The notes: generated by a model from the letters alone, not told the origin. Shown: positions 53,580-63,162, counted from the stretch's first letter. The stretch is DNA of 64,000 nucleotides from Labedaea rhizosphaerae (GCF_004362825.1 NZ_SNXZ01000008.1:124001-188000), one strand, 5' to 3'. Program-made: numbers and translations.

Positions 53580-54413
53580 ATGGCCGATACCGCACCGGAA
53601 CTCGTTTCACTGCGCGTCGAACGCAAGGACCACGTCGCCGAGGTGACCCTGCTCGGGCCGAGCAAGGGCAACGCCATGGGCCCGGACTTCTGGCGCGAGC
53701 TGCCGCAGGTCTTCGCCGAGCTCGATGCCGACCCCGACACCCGCGCGATCGTGCTGACCGGCAGCGGCAAGAACTTCTCCTACGGCCTCGACCTGCCCGC
53801 CATGATGGGCGACTGGGCCGGGATGCTCGGCGGTGACTCGCTGGCCGGCCCGCGCACCGAGTTCCTCGGCACGATCCGGCGCTTGCAGGCCGCGGTGTCG
53901 TCGATCGCGCAGTGCCGCAAGCCGGTCGTCGCGGCGGTGTCCGGCTGGTGCATCGGCGGCGGCGTCGACGTGATCGCCGCCTGCGACATCCGGCTGGCCA
54001 GCGCGGATGCGAAGTTCAGCGTGCGCGAGGTGAAGGTCGCGATCGTCGCCGACCTCGGCAGCCTGCAGCGCCTCGCGGGCATCATCGGCGAGGGTCACCT
54101 GCGCGAGCTCGCCTTGACCGGCAAGGACATCGACGCCGCCCGCGCCGAGAAGATCGGCCTCGTCAACGACGTGCACGCCGACCAGGACGCGGTGCTCGCC
54201 GCGGCCCGCGAACTCGCCGCCGAGATCGCCGCGAACCCGCCGCTGGTCGTGCAGGGCACCAAGGACGTGCTCGGCCACGAACGCGAGGCGCGGGTGGCCG
54301 ACGGCCTGCGCTACGTCGCGGCGTGGAACTCCGCGTTCCTGCCGAGCAAGGATCTCGGCGAGGCCGTGGCCGCGTTCCTGGAACGCCGCCCGCCCAAGTT
54401 CAGCGGGGCCTGA
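53580..54413 (+). CDS. Crotonase family, dienoyl-CoA isomerase-like
   Basis: A 277-residue crotonase. The oxyanion segments are FSYGLDLPAM and GWCIGGGVDV. The stretch REVKVAIVADLGSLQRL matches ECH1-type delta3,5-delta2,4-dienoyl-CoA isomerases, with the expected acidic pair present (Glu of REV, Asp of ADLG). It would move double bonds during degradation of unsaturated fatty acids. I chose the ATG at 53580. It is followed after 119 bases by an acyl-CoA synthetase in the same direction. Confidence 0.88.
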   Translation: MADTAPELVSLRVERKDHVAEVTLLGPSKGNAMGPDFWRELPQVFAELDADPDTRAIVLTGSGKNFSYGLDLPAMMGDWAGMLGGDSLAGPRTEFLGTIRRLQAAVSSIAQCRKPVVAAVSGWCIGGGVDVIAACDIRLASADAKFSVREVKVAIVADLGSLQRLAGIIGEGHLRELALTGKDIDAARAEKIGLVNDVHADQDAVLAAARELAAEIAANPPLVVQGTKDVLGHEREARVADGLRYVAAWNSAFLPSKDLGEAVAAFLERRPPKFSGA

Positions 54414-54532
54414 CCTTTTGGGCCGGAACACGGCGGCCTGATCGATTCACCGCAGCGCGTGGATGGCAGGACCGGCGGCGAGGGGGCAGGCTCGGACCCG
54501 CGAGACCAGCTGATCAACACGAGGAGCCAGCC

Positions 54533-56245
54533 GTGACCCAGCCCGCCGACGTCTTCCGCTCCGCAAGGGACTTCCTCGTCGAGCACGGGGACGACTACGA
54601 CACCGCGTACCGGGACTTCCGCTGGCCCCGGTTCGACGAGTTCAACTGGGCGCTCGACTGGTTCGACACGGTGGCCGCGCAGGAGCCGACGGCCTCGCGG
54701 CCCGCGTTGTGGATCGTCGAGGAGGACGGCTCCGAGACCAAGCGGACGTTCGCCGAGCTGTCCGAGCGCTCGGCCCAGGTGGCCGGCTGGCTGCAGGGCA
54801 AGGGCGTCGAACGCGGCGACCGGCTGATCCTCATGCTGGGCAACCAGGTGCAGCTGTGGGAGGTCATCCTCGCCGCGATCAAGCTCGGCGCGGTGATCAT
54901 CCCCGCGTCCACGCTGCTCGCCTCGGCCGACCTGCGTGACCGGGTGGACCGCGGCAACGCCAAGCACGTCGTGGTGCGCGCCGAGGACGCGCCGAAGTTC
55001 GCCGACGTGCCCGGCGACTACACGCGGATCGCGGTGGGCGGCGCACCCGAGGGCTGGCTCGACTACGACACCGACTCGGCGCGCGGCCCGGCCGAGTTCG
55101 AGCGCAAGGGCGTGAGCAAGGCCGACGACACCTTGTTGCTGTACTTCACCTCCGGCACCACCGCGCAGCCGAAGCTGGTGCGCCACACGCAGGTGTCCTA
55201 CCCGGTCGGGCACCTGTCCACGATGTACTGGATCGGCCTGCGCCCCGGCGACGTGCACCTCAACATCTCCTCGCCGGGCTGGGCCAAGCACGCGTGGAGC
55301 AACCTGTTCGCGCCGTGGAACGCCGAGGCCACGGTGTTCCTCTACAACTACAACCGCTTCGACGCCAACGCGCTGATGGCGCAAATGGACCGCTGCGGGG
55401 TCACCAGCTTCTGCGCGCCGCCGACCGTGTGGCGCATGCTCATCCAGGCCGACCTGACGCAGCTGAAGACGCCGCCGCAGAAGGTCGTCGGGGCCGGTGA
55501 GCCGCTCAACCCCGAAGTGATCGAGCAGGTCTCGAAGGCTTGGGGCCGGACCATTCGCGACGGTTTCGGCCAGACCGAGACCAGCGTGCAGGTGGCCAAC
55601 ACGCCGGGGCAGCGGGTCAAGCCCGGGTCGATGGGCCGCCCGCTGCCGGGGTTCGCGATCGCCCTGGTCGACCCGGCCAGCGGCGAGGTCTGCGACGAGG
55701 GGGAGATCTGCATCGACCTCGCGAAGCGCCCGGTCGGGCTGATGTCCGGCTACGCCGACGACGACGAGCGCACCGCCGAGGCGATGAAGGACGGGTACTA
55801 CCACACCGGGGACGTCGGTTCCCGTGACGAGGACGGCTACATCACCTACGTGGGGCGGGCCGACGACGTGTTCAAGGCGTCGGACTACCGGATCTCGCCG
55901 TTCGAGCTGGAGAGCGTGCTGATCGAGCACGAAGCGGTGGCGGAGGCCGCCGTCGTGCCGTCGCCGGACCCGATCCGGCTGGCCGTTCCCAAGGCGTACG
56001 TGGTGCTCGCCGCCGGGCACGAGCCGAACGCGGACACGGCCAAGTCGATCCTGGCCTTCTGCCGCGAGTACTTGGCGCCGTACAAGCGGATCCGGCGGCT
56101 CGAGTTCGCCGAACTGCCCAAGACGATCTCCGGGAAGATCCGGCGGGTCGAGCTGCGTGGGCGGGAGAACGAGGTGCACGGCGACGCATCGGCGACCGTC
56201 AGCGGTGAGTTCCGCGAGGAGGACTTCCCCGAGCTCAAGGGGTGA
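54533..56245 (+). CDS. Acyl-CoA synthetase (ACSM/acetyl-CoA synthetase-like)
   Basis: A 570-residue ANL enzyme. The N-terminal region DFRWPRFDEFNWALDWFD, the P-loop YFTSGTTAQPKLV, the motif DGFGQTETSV, the hinge YHTGDVGSRDEDGYITYVGRADDVFKASDYRISPFELES and the catalytic Lys in KTISGKIRR are all visible, given by hallmark pieces. It resembles medium-chain acyl-CoA synthetases. GAGGAG precedes the GTG at 54533. With the upstream crotonase it forms a small beta-oxidation unit. Confidence 0.92.
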   Translation: MTQPADVFRSARDFLVEHGDDYDTAYRDFRWPRFDEFNWALDWFDTVAAQEPTASRPALWIVEEDGSETKRTFAELSERSAQVAGWLQGKGVERGDRLILMLGNQVQLWEVILAAIKLGAVIIPASTLLASADLRDRVDRGNAKHVVVRAEDAPKFADVPGDYTRIAVGGAPEGWLDYDTDSARGPAEFERKGVSKADDTLLLYFTSGTTAQPKLVRHTQVSYPVGHLSTMYWIGLRPGDVHLNISSPGWAKHAWSNLFAPWNAEATVFLYNYNRFDANALMAQMDRCGVTSFCAPPTVWRMLIQADLTQLKTPPQKVVGAGEPLNPEVIEQVSKAWGRTIRDGFGQTETSVQVANTPGQRVKPGSMGRPLPGFAIALVDPASGEVCDEGEICIDLAKRPVGLMSGYADDDERTAEAMKDGYYHTGDVGSRDEDGYITYVGRADDVFKASDYRISPFELESVLIEHEAVAEAAVVPSPDPIRLAVPKAYVVLAAGHEPNADTAKSILAFCREYLAPYKRIRRLEFAELPKTISGKIRRVELRGRENEVHGDASATVSGEFREEDFPELKG

Positions 56246-56364
56246 TGGGAGACACCCTCGGTCGCACTCCAGATAGTTGCCCTAAGCAACGAAATCCCTT
56301 ACCCTGAACGTGTTCCCACAGGAGTGCGTTGCGGCCGTTCGCGGCCGGGGGAGAAGGGTTTCTG

Positions 56365-58191
56365 GTGTCGGTCACCGCGTCCCGAGGCGGAGCACCCGAT
56401 CGCAGGTCGAAGTCCATTGCCGAGCTCGGCCCGCACTACAAGTGGATCGCCCTGTCGAACACCACGCTGGGCATGCTGATCGCCACGATCAACTCCTCGA
56501 TCGTGCTGATCGCGCTGCCGGACATCTTCAACGGCATCGGGATCAACCCGCTCGACCCCGGCAACACCAGCTACCTGCTGTGGATGATGATGGGCTTCCT
56601 CGTCGTCACCGCGGTGCTGGTGGTGAGCTTCGGGCGGATGGGCGACATGTTCGGCCGCGCCCGCATGTACAACCTCGGGTTCCTCGTCTTCACGATCTCG
56701 TCGATCATGCTCGCGCTCACGTGGATGAACGGCGACGCGGCCGCCCTGTGGATGATCGGCTGGCGCATCGTGCAGGGCATCGGCGGCGCGTTCCTGATGG
56801 CCAACTCCAGCGCGATCCTCACCGACGCGTTCCCCGCGAACCAGCGCGGGCTCGCCCTGGGCATCAACGGTGTCGCCGCGATCGCCGGCTCGTTCCTCGG
56901 CCTGCTCGTCGGTGGCCTGCTCGCCCCGGTCAACTGGCACTGGATCTTCCTGGTGTCCGTGCCCTTCGGCGTCCTGGGCACGATCTGGGCCTACCTCAAG
57001 CTGCACGACATCGGCGTGCGCAAGCACTCGAGCATGGACTGGGGCGGCAACATCACCTTCGCCGTCGGCCTGATCGCGATCCTGGTCGGCATCACCTACG
57101 GCCTGCAGCCCTACGACGGCGCGGCCATGGGCTGGGCCAACCCGTGGGTGCTGGCCGCGCTGATCGGTGGCGTGCTCGTGCTGATCGCGTTCGTCGTCAT
57201 CGAGACGCGGGTGCGCAACCCGCTCTTCCAGCTGTCGCTGTTCCGCAACCGCGAGTACAGCCTCGGCAACTTCGCCAACCTGCTCGCCTCGCTCGGCCGC
57301 GGCGGGCTGCAGTTCATGCTGATCATCTGGCTGCAGGGCATCTGGCTGCCGCTGCACGGCTACAGCTTCGAGCAGACGCCGTTGTGGGCCGGCATCTACA
57401 TGCTGCCGATGACGGTCGGGTTCCTCGTCTCCGCGCCGCTTTCCGGCGTGCTGTCGGACAAGATGGGTCAGCGCTGGTTCACCACCGGAGGCATGGTGAT
57501 CACCGCGGTCACGTTCTTCGCGCTGACGCTGATCCCGGTCGACTTCAACTACGTGCTCTTCGCCGTGCTGCTGCTCGTCAACGGCATCGGCATGGGCATG
57601 TTCTCCTCGCCCAACCGCGCCGCGGTCATGAACAGCCTGCCCGCCAACGTGCGGGGCGCCGGCGCCGGCATGAACGCCACCTTCCAGAACGCGGCGATGG
57701 TGCTCTCCATCGGCATCTTCTTCAGCCTGATGATCGCGGGCCTCACCGCGCGGCTGCCCAGCGCCATGCAGACCGGCCTGGTCGCGCACGGCGTGGACGC
57801 GGGCACCGCGCACGGCATCGCGCAACTGCCCGCCGTCGCGGTCCTGTTCGCCGCGTTCCTCGGCGTGAACCCCGTGCAGCACCTGCTCGGTCCCGCGCTC
57901 GGGAACGTCCCGCCGGACCAGGCGGCCTTCCTGACCGGCCGCGGGTTCTTCCCGAGCCTGATCACCGACCCGTTCGCCGACGGCCTGCACGTGGCGTTCT
58001 GGTTCGCGATCATCGCCTGCCTGGTGGCCGCGGTCGCGTCGCTGATGTCCGGGCGCAAGGGCGCCGAGCTGGGCACCGAGCAAGGCACCGAGTCCGTCGG
58101 AGCGGAGCTCGCGGGCGTCGCGGGGGAGGCCGGCACGATCCCCAGTGAGTTGGTCGACCCACCGGCCACAGCGGGTACCCGAAGGCCCTAG
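56365..58191 (+). CDS. DHA2-family MFS exporter (14 TM)
   Basis: A 608-residue transporter with about fourteen hydrophobic segments. NTTLGMLIATINSSIVLIALPDI is the first, VVSFGRMGDMFGRARMYNLGF is motif A, and IVQGIGGAFLMANSSAILTDAFP is motif C-like, typical of the EmrB/QacA group. A Glu/Gly-rich C-terminal tail (about 565-608) is cytoplasmic. The GTG at 56365 follows GAGAAGGG. Such proteins export drugs or lipids; the substrate is unknown. Confidence 0.92.
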   Translation: MSVTASRGGAPDRRSKSIAELGPHYKWIALSNTTLGMLIATINSSIVLIALPDIFNGIGINPLDPGNTSYLLWMMMGFLVVTAVLVVSFGRMGDMFGRARMYNLGFLVFTISSIMLALTWMNGDAAALWMIGWRIVQGIGGAFLMANSSAILTDAFPANQRGLALGINGVAAIAGSFLGLLVGGLLAPVNWHWIFLVSVPFGVLGTIWAYLKLHDIGVRKHSSMDWGGNITFAVGLIAILVGITYGLQPYDGAAMGWANPWVLAALIGGVLVLIAFVVIETRVRNPLFQLSLFRNREYSLGNFANLLASLGRGGLQFMLIIWLQGIWLPLHGYSFEQTPLWAGIYMLPMTVGFLVSAPLSGVLSDKMGQRWFTTGGMVITAVTFFALTLIPVDFNYVLFAVLLLVNGIGMGMFSSPNRAAVMNSLPANVRGAGAGMNATFQNAAMVLSIGIFFSLMIAGLTARLPSAMQTGLVAHGVDAGTAHGIAQLPAVAVLFAAFLGVNPVQHLLGPALGNVPPDQAAFLTGRGFFPSLITDPFADGLHVAFWFAIIACLVAAVASLMSGRKGAELGTEQGTESVGAELAGVAGEAGTIPSELVDPPATAGTRRP

Positions 58192-58305
58192 CTTTTCTTG
58201 GTGGGGGGCGGAACGAGCCGTTCACTGGGATCGTCCACACTGTGTGTCACGGCTAACACGGCGGACGTTCCGCCCGACTCCCCTCATGGAGGTAGGGGAC
58301 CCATC

Positions 58306-58509
58306 ATGAGCGCAGAGATCAGCACAGCAGTTCGCAACAACTTGCCCACGAGCCCGTGCAGCGTGGTGTGGAGCCAAGGCCACGCGTACGTCCTCGAAGG
58401 CACGGCGGGTCGTACCCGCTGGGTGGGCATCGACGGGCGGGGCCGGCCCCGCTCCTTCAGCAGTTCGGATCTCGAGCGCCGTGGGTGGACCCCGACCCGC
58501 GCTCTCTGA
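58306..58509 (+). CDS. Small hypothetical protein (67 residues)
   Basis: A 67-residue protein: MSAEISTAVRNNLPTSPCSV, then SQGHAYVLEGTAGRTRWVGID and a C-terminal SSSDLERRGWTPTRAL. GGAGG lies about ten bases before the ATG, and the codon pattern matches the neighbours. Similar short proteins occur before pgsA-like genes in related genera. The beta-rich look suggests a small SH3-like fold; no function is known. Confidence 0.65.
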   Translation: MSAEISTAVRNNLPTSPCSVVWSQGHAYVLEGTAGRTRWVGIDGRGRPRSFSSSDLERRGWTPTRAL

Positions 58510-58539
58510 TCGGCCCCCGTTCGGGGCAGAATCACCCGT

Positions 58540-59196
58540 GTGGCACCAACCCCGGGTGAGCGAGCACCGACGAAGCTGGTCGAGCAGGTCGGCGACGCGC
58601 TGTCCGACCGCTGGCTGACCATCCCCAACGCCCTGAGCATCCTGCGGTTGCTCGGCGTGCCCGTGTTCCTGTGGCTCGTGCTGGTCCACCAGGACCTCTG
58701 GGCGATCCTGGTGCTGGTCTTCAGCGGTCTCACCGACTGGTTGGACGGCAAGCTCGCGCGCTGGCTGGACCAGATGAGCAAGCTCGGCGCGTTGCTCGAC
58801 CCGGCCGCCGACCGGCTCTACCAGCTCGTCACGATCACGGCGTTCGCCGTGCGCGGCATCATCCCGTGGTGGGTGTTCGCCGTGCTGGTGGCGCGGGACG
58901 TGCTCGTGGCGGCCTGCATCTGGGTGCTCGGCCGCGCGGGGTACGCGCCACCGGAGGTCAACTACGTCGGCAAGGCGGCCACGTTCTGCCTGATGTACGC
59001 GTTCCCGATGTTGCTGGTGGGGCAGTTCCACAACGGGTTCGCGGACTTCGTCCGGCCGGTCGCCGCCGCCTTCTCCGTGTGGGGTGGCGTGCTGTTCGTC
59101 TTCTCCGGACTGCTCTACACGGTCCAGACGCGCGCCGCGCTGCGAGCGCGCTCTACGATGTCGCCCGGAACTGGTGCGGCAGAAGGGCTTTCGTGA
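58540..59196 (+). CDS. CDP-alcohol phosphatidyltransferase (PgsA2-like)
   Basis: A 218-residue membrane enzyme. The CDP-alcohol motif is intact: DWLDGKLARWLDQMSKLGALLDPAADR, given by its key residues D, DG, AR, G, D and D. About six hydrophobic helices surround it. It transfers a phosphatidyl group from CDP-diacylglycerol to an alcohol; PgsA2 in mycobacteria lies in the same position before gcvH. The GTG at 58540 is the start. Its stop lies two bases before the gcvH start. Confidence 0.92.
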   Translation: MAPTPGERAPTKLVEQVGDALSDRWLTIPNALSILRLLGVPVFLWLVLVHQDLWAILVLVFSGLTDWLDGKLARWLDQMSKLGALLDPAADRLYQLVTITAFAVRGIIPWWVFAVLVARDVLVAACIWVLGRAGYAPPEVNYVGKAATFCLMYAFPMLLVGQFHNGFADFVRPVAAAFSVWGGVLFVFSGLLYTVQTRAALRARSTMSPGTGAAEGLS

Positions 59197-59197
59197 A

Positions 59198-59581
59198 GTG
59201 ACACCCGACGACCTGAAGTACACCGAAGAGCATGAGTGGGTGGCGGCACCCACCGCGGGCGTGGTGCGGATCGGGATCACCGACTACGCGCAGGAGCAGC
59301 TCGGCGACGTGGTCTACGTCCAGCTGCCCGAGGTGGGCAAGACCGTGGGCGCGTCCGACGCGCTCGGCGAGGTCGAGTCCACCAAGAGCGTCTCGGAGAT
59401 CTTCGCGCCCGTGTCCGGCGAGGTCACGGCGGTCAACGCCGAGCTGGAGGACAACCCGGAACTGATCAACAGCGAGCCCTACGGCGGCGGCTGGCTGGTG
59501 GAGATCAAGCTCGGCGACGAGTCGGAGCTCGACGGCCTGCTCGACGCCGACGACTACCGCAAGACCACCGAGGCCGACTGA
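59198..59581 (+). CDS. gcvH: Glycine cleavage system H protein
   Basis: A 127-residue lipoyl carrier. It starts TPDDLKYTEEHEWV, and the lipoylated Lys63 is in ESTKSVSEIFAPVSGEV. It shuttles the aminomethyl group between GcvP, GcvT and GcvL. The GTG at 59198 follows AGAAGGG inside the previous gene. gcvP, with a glycine riboswitch, lies 4 kb downstream, as in mycobacteria. Confidence 0.95.
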   Translation: MTPDDLKYTEEHEWVAAPTAGVVRIGITDYAQEQLGDVVYVQLPEVGKTVGASDALGEVESTKSVSEIFAPVSGEVTAVNAELEDNPELINSEPYGGGWLVEIKLGDESELDGLLDADDYRKTTEAD

Positions 59582-59710
59582 GGCGAACTCGTCCAGGCAC
59601 GAGATCTGGAACGTTGATCAACGGTGCGGGGAGGCGCTGCACGGCGCCGCGGACCGGCACGGTACGTTTGACTTCATTCACGCATTCCCATCTGCAGGAG
59701 GAGAGCTCAG

Positions 59711-60160
59711 GTGAGCACCAACGACGGGCCCGGCGTCCCGCCGGAGCAGTCTCCGGAGCGCACGTCGGTCTTCCGCGCGGACTTCCTGCAGGAGTCGGAG
59801 CCCGCGCAGGCGGCGCCCGAGCCCTCGGTCGCCGGTGTCGACGCGCTCCCTCCGGGTTCGGCGCTGCTGGTGGTCAAGCGCGGCCCCAACGCGGGCTCGC
59901 GCTTCCTGCTGGACCGCGACACGACGAGCGCGGGCAGGCACCCCGACTCGGACATCTTCCTCGACGACGTGACGGTCTCGCGCCGCCACGCGGAGTTCCG
60001 GCGTGAGGGTGGCGAGTTCGTGGTCATCGACGTCGGCAGCCTCAACGGCACCTACGTCAACCGCGAGCCGGTCGACCAGGCCGTGCTCGCCGGGGGCGAC
60101 GAGGTGCAGATCGGCAAGTTCCGCCTGGTGTTCCTCACCGGACCGGGCGCGGGCGCGTAA
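59711..60160 (+). CDS. garA: FHA-domain regulator GarA/OdhI
   Basis: A 149-residue protein. The FHA domain (about 50-140) has GRHPDSDIFLDDVTVSRRHAEF and DVGSLNGTYVN, the phosphothreonine-binding residues. The N-terminal kinase motif reads PERTSVFRADF, so only one Thr (Thr18) is present where mycobacterial GarA has ETTS. Unphosphorylated GarA inhibits 2-oxoglutarate dehydrogenase and glutamate dehydrogenase. The GTG at 59711 has GGAGGAG. The 129 bases before it hold its promoter. Confidence 0.93.
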   Translation: MSTNDGPGVPPEQSPERTSVFRADFLQESEPAQAAPEPSVAGVDALPPGSALLVVKRGPNAGSRFLLDRDTTSAGRHPDSDIFLDDVTVSRRHAEFRREGGEFVVIDVGSLNGTYVNREPVDQAVLAGGDEVQIGKFRLVFLTGPGAGA

Positions 60161-60179
60161 CTCCCAAGAGGTTTTCTTC

Positions 60180-60887
60180 ATGACCGCGGCCGGTCGGCCC
60201 GCGCGGACGGGTTTCAGCATCGGCGCGGTGCTCGACCAGCTGCGAGACGAGTTCCCCGACGTCACGATTTCCAAGATCCGGTTTCTCGAGGCGGAGGGGC
60301 TCGTCAGCCCGGCGCGCGCGGCGTCGGGCTACCGCCAGTTCAGCTCGGCCGACATCGACCGGCTGCGCTACGTCCTGGCGGCGCAGCGGGATCAGTACCT
60401 GCCGCTGCGGGTGATCAAGGAGCAGCTGGACGCCGCGGACCGCGGCGCCCGGCCCGCGCTCCACGCCCAGCCCGACCTGCCGAGCGCGGAGCCCGGGCTC
60501 CCCACCGCCGAGCAGTTCGTCGTCGAGGACGCCGCGAACCTCACGCGTGCGGAGTTCCTCGATGCCGCCGGGATCGACGCCCCCATGCTGGCCGAACTCG
60601 AGCAGTACGGGCTCGTCGGCACCTACGACCGGGACGCGGTGCTGCTCGCCCGCACGGTCGCCGAGCTGACCCGCTTCGGCATCGAACCCCGGCACCTGCG
60701 CGTGTTCCAGGCCGCCGCCGACCGGACAGTCGGGTTGGTGGAGCAGGTCGTGGCACCGCTCTACCAGCAACGCGATCCCGGGGCGCGCGGGCGGGCCGAC
60801 GACACCGCGCGACAGCTGACCGCCTTGTCGGTTTCGTTGCACACGTTGCTGGTCAAGGCCGGTCTGCGCCGGCTCACCGGACCATGA
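60180..60887 (+). CDS. MerR-family regulator (FtsR/Rv1828-like)
   Basis: A 235-residue MerR protein. The winged helix reads SIGAVLDQLRDEFPDVTISKIRFLEAEGLVSPARAASGYRQFS at about 12-55, shown by its hallmarks; the C-terminal helical part is long and lacks MerR metal-site cysteines. In corynebacteria the orthologue FtsR activates ftsZ. It starts 19 bases after garA, preceded by AAGAGG. Confidence 0.9.
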   Translation: MTAAGRPARTGFSIGAVLDQLRDEFPDVTISKIRFLEAEGLVSPARAASGYRQFSSADIDRLRYVLAAQRDQYLPLRVIKEQLDAADRGARPALHAQPDLPSAEPGLPTAEQFVVEDAANLTRAEFLDAAGIDAPMLAELEQYGLVGTYDRDAVLLARTVAELTRFGIEPRHLRVFQAAADRTVGLVEQVVAPLYQQRDPGARGRADDTARQLTALSVSLHTLLVKAGLRRLTGP

Positions 60888-61032
60888 ATTGTTGTCCCGC
60901 ACCGTGAACAAGCCAAGATATGGCGGGCATCGGCACCAGATGGCGGGTAGCGTCAAACATGCCAGTGCGGGATCCTCGATTTGACCGGCGGTTCCGGTGC
61001 CGGAGAGTCGGTGCGGAGGGAGGCGGTGCCCG

Positions 61033-61509
61033 ATGAGCAGTGAGATGCGTGTTGTGGGTGTGCGGGTGGAGTTGCCCGCGAACTCGCCCATCTTGCTCCT
61101 GCGCGAGACGGAGGGCGACCGTTACCTGCCGATCTGGATCGGGTCGGTTGAAGCCACGGCCATCGCGCTCGAGCAGCAGGGCGTGCGCCCGGCTCGGCCG
61201 TTGACCCACGATCTGCTCAAGGACGTCATCGGCGCCCTGGGCCGTGAGCTGGAGCAGGTGCGGATCACGGACCTCAAGGAAGGCACGTTCTTCGCCGAGC
61301 TCGTCTTCGACGGTGACATCCGCGTGTCGGCACGCCCGAGCGACTCGGTGGCGCTGGCGTTGCGCACCGGCGTGCCCATCCACGCGGAGGACTCGGTCCT
61401 GCAGGAAGCCGGCCTGGTCATCCCCGACGAGCAAGAGGACGAGGTGGAGAAGTTCCGCGAGTTCCTCGACTCGGTCTCGCCGGAGGACTTCCGCGGCGCG
61501 GACACCTGA
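61033..61509 (+). CDS. DUF151 bifunctional nuclease-like protein
   Basis: A 158-residue protein of the DUF151 (BFN) family: RVVGVRVELPANSPILLLRETEGDRYLPIWIGSVEATAIALEQQG in the first half and SDSVALALRTGVPIHAEDSVLQEAG in the second, given as hallmarks. Plant and bacterial members show DNase/RNase activity. GGGAGG precedes the ATG at 61033. Its place between two MerR genes is conserved in actinobacteria. Confidence 0.92.
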   Translation: MSSEMRVVGVRVELPANSPILLLRETEGDRYLPIWIGSVEATAIALEQQGVRPARPLTHDLLKDVIGALGRELEQVRITDLKEGTFFAELVFDGDIRVSARPSDSVALALRTGVPIHAEDSVLQEAGLVIPDEQEDEVEKFREFLDSVSPEDFRGADT

Positions 61510-61536
61510 GACACAAGTACTTCCACTCGCAACCAC

Positions 61537-61563
61537 CGGGCACCCCAACCCCTGGGGTGCCCG
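61537..61563 (+). terminator. Terminator after the DUF151 gene
   Basis: CGGGCACCCC (61537-61546), loop AACCCCT, GGGGTGCCCG (61554-61563) is a perfect ten-base stem 27 bases after the stop. The rest of 61564-61744 holds only the leader of the next gene. Confidence 0.78.
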
Positions 61564-61744
61564 TCGGCGTGTCGGACCCGGCGTGTCGGCGCCCCGAGTT
61601 GCGGGTGGCGTCTCCCGCGCGTCGCGTTGACCGCGCAGCGGCCCCGTCCTACCGTCAAGGACAGCGAATCGCGGCGGTGTGGTTCCACAAAGGGGCCCGC
61701 ACCGTCGTATCGGTGTGATCGCAGGGCCTGGCCTGGGAGGCAGC

Positions 61745-62311
61745 GTGTACGAGGATGGTCCCGTCGGGGCTGACGGCGAGCAGGGCGAACTGTTCCCGGA
61801 CGCTTCGGTCCCGGACGAGCTCGTCGGCTACCGCGGCCCGGCGGCTTGCCAGATCGCGGGCATAACTTACCGTCAGCTCGATTACTGGGCGCGCACGGGT
61901 CTGGTCGCCCCGTCGATCCGCACGGCCCACGGTTCGGGCAGCCAGCGGCTGTACTCGTTCAAGGACATCCTGGTCCTGAAGGTGGTCAAGCGCCTGCTGG
62001 ACACCGGGGTCTCGCTGCAGAACATCCGGCTGGCCGTGGACTACCTGCGCAGGCGCGGGGTCCGCGACCTGGCCAAGATCACCCTCTTCTCCGACGGCAC
62101 GACGGTGTACGAGTGCACGTCACCGGAAGAGGTCGTCGATCTGCTGCAGGGCGGTCAGGGCGTGTTCGGCATCGCCGTCAGCGGCGCCATGCGTGAGATC
62201 AGCGGGACCATCCACGAGTTCCCGGCCGAGCGGGCCGATGGCGGCGTGATCGAAGAGCACCCGGTCGACGACGAGCTGACCCAGCGCCGCAAGGCCCGCA
62301 ACGCAGGCTGA
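61745..62311 (+). CDS. MerR-family regulator (Rv1830-like)
   Basis: A 188-residue MerR-type protein. The DNA-binding part reads GYRGPAACQIAGITYRQLDYWARTGLVAPSIRTAHGSGSQRLYS at about 27-70, shown by its hallmarks; the C-terminal part has FSDGTTVYECTSPEEVVDLLQGGQGVFGIAVSGAM. The GTG at 61745 follows GGGAGG. This is the second regulator of the conserved garA-gcvP segment. Confidence 0.9.
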   Translation: MYEDGPVGADGEQGELFPDASVPDELVGYRGPAACQIAGITYRQLDYWARTGLVAPSIRTAHGSGSQRLYSFKDILVLKVVKRLLDTGVSLQNIRLAVDYLRRRGVRDLAKITLFSDGTTVYECTSPEEVVDLLQGGQGVFGIAVSGAMREISGTIHEFPAERADGGVIEEHPVDDELTQRRKARNAG

Positions 62312-62403
62312 TTGCCCGGCTGAGCAGAAACCGTTGCGTTAGTTCTCACCGTGTTCCACCGTTGGTTTGTCAGATCTCAACGACGAACGATCGGGGAACT
62401 CTC

Positions 62404-63096
62404 GTGCGCAAGAAGCTCTTGGCCGCTGCTTTCGCCGTCGCGGCCACGCTGACGACGGTGGTGCTGACCGGTCAGCCGGCCATGGCCATCAACCAGTACA
62501 CGACGACCGGCAACGTGCCGAAGCCGGCGGTCTGCAACAACCACGGAACCATGCCCGCCGGCGGCTGGCTGGCCAACAAGGCGTGCGGCTACGTCATGGG
62601 CACCGCGATGGCCGGCACCAAGTACGACGTCAGCAAGACCCTCTCGAACAACTTCCACTTCGGCCGCTGGCGTGCCGGCGACGGCTCGAACTTCTGCGCG
62701 TGGCTGGTCCCGGGCGCCCTCGACACGTCGCACTCGACGACCGTCGCCGACTCCTGCAGCGACGACACGGCCAACCGGATGGTCCACCGCCTGAGCTTCG
62801 GCCACGACTTCGACGCCGCCCCGCACACCGGCGACGGTGCGATCGTGGTGCCGATCAACCCGTCCGCGTGCGCGGGCTACTACAACTACTTCGTCGACAG
62901 CAGCTTCCAGACCGGCGTCCTGCACGACCCGCTCGGCGTCGCGCTGCCCACCTCCGGCGGCTACCGCTACTCGACCCGCGACAACGGCGCGTCGATGATC
63001 CGCGCGGACGTCGGCGGCGAGACCCAGTGGTTCTTCGTGGCCCGTAGCTGCATCCAGTCCCAGCTGCCGGCGCAGCTCAACAACCAGAACGACTGA
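62404..63096 (+). CDS. Secreted protein of unknown function
   Basis: A 230-residue exported protein. The signal peptide is MRKKLLAAAFAVAATLTTVV with cleavage after PAMA (near residue 26). The mature part has six cysteines (VCNN, KACGY, NFCAW, DSCSDD, SACAG, RSCIQ), probably forming three disulfides, and a high Thr/Ser/Gly/Asn content. I do not recognise a family. It is inserted between the Rv1830-like gene and gcvP, where mycobacteria have no such gene. Confidence 0.78.
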   Translation: MRKKLLAAAFAVAATLTTVVLTGQPAMAINQYTTTGNVPKPAVCNNHGTMPAGGWLANKACGYVMGTAMAGTKYDVSKTLSNNFHFGRWRAGDGSNFCAWLVPGALDTSHSTTVADSCSDDTANRMVHRLSFGHDFDAAPHTGDGAIVVPINPSACAGYYNYFVDSSFQTGVLHDPLGVALPTSGGYRYSTRDNGASMIRADVGGETQWFFVARSCIQSQLPAQLNNQND

Positions 63097-63162
63097 GTGA
63101 TCTCCGCTGCGGGCGTGCTCACCAGCAGCCCGCGGCGGGGTGGACGCGCATCGGGCGTGCCC

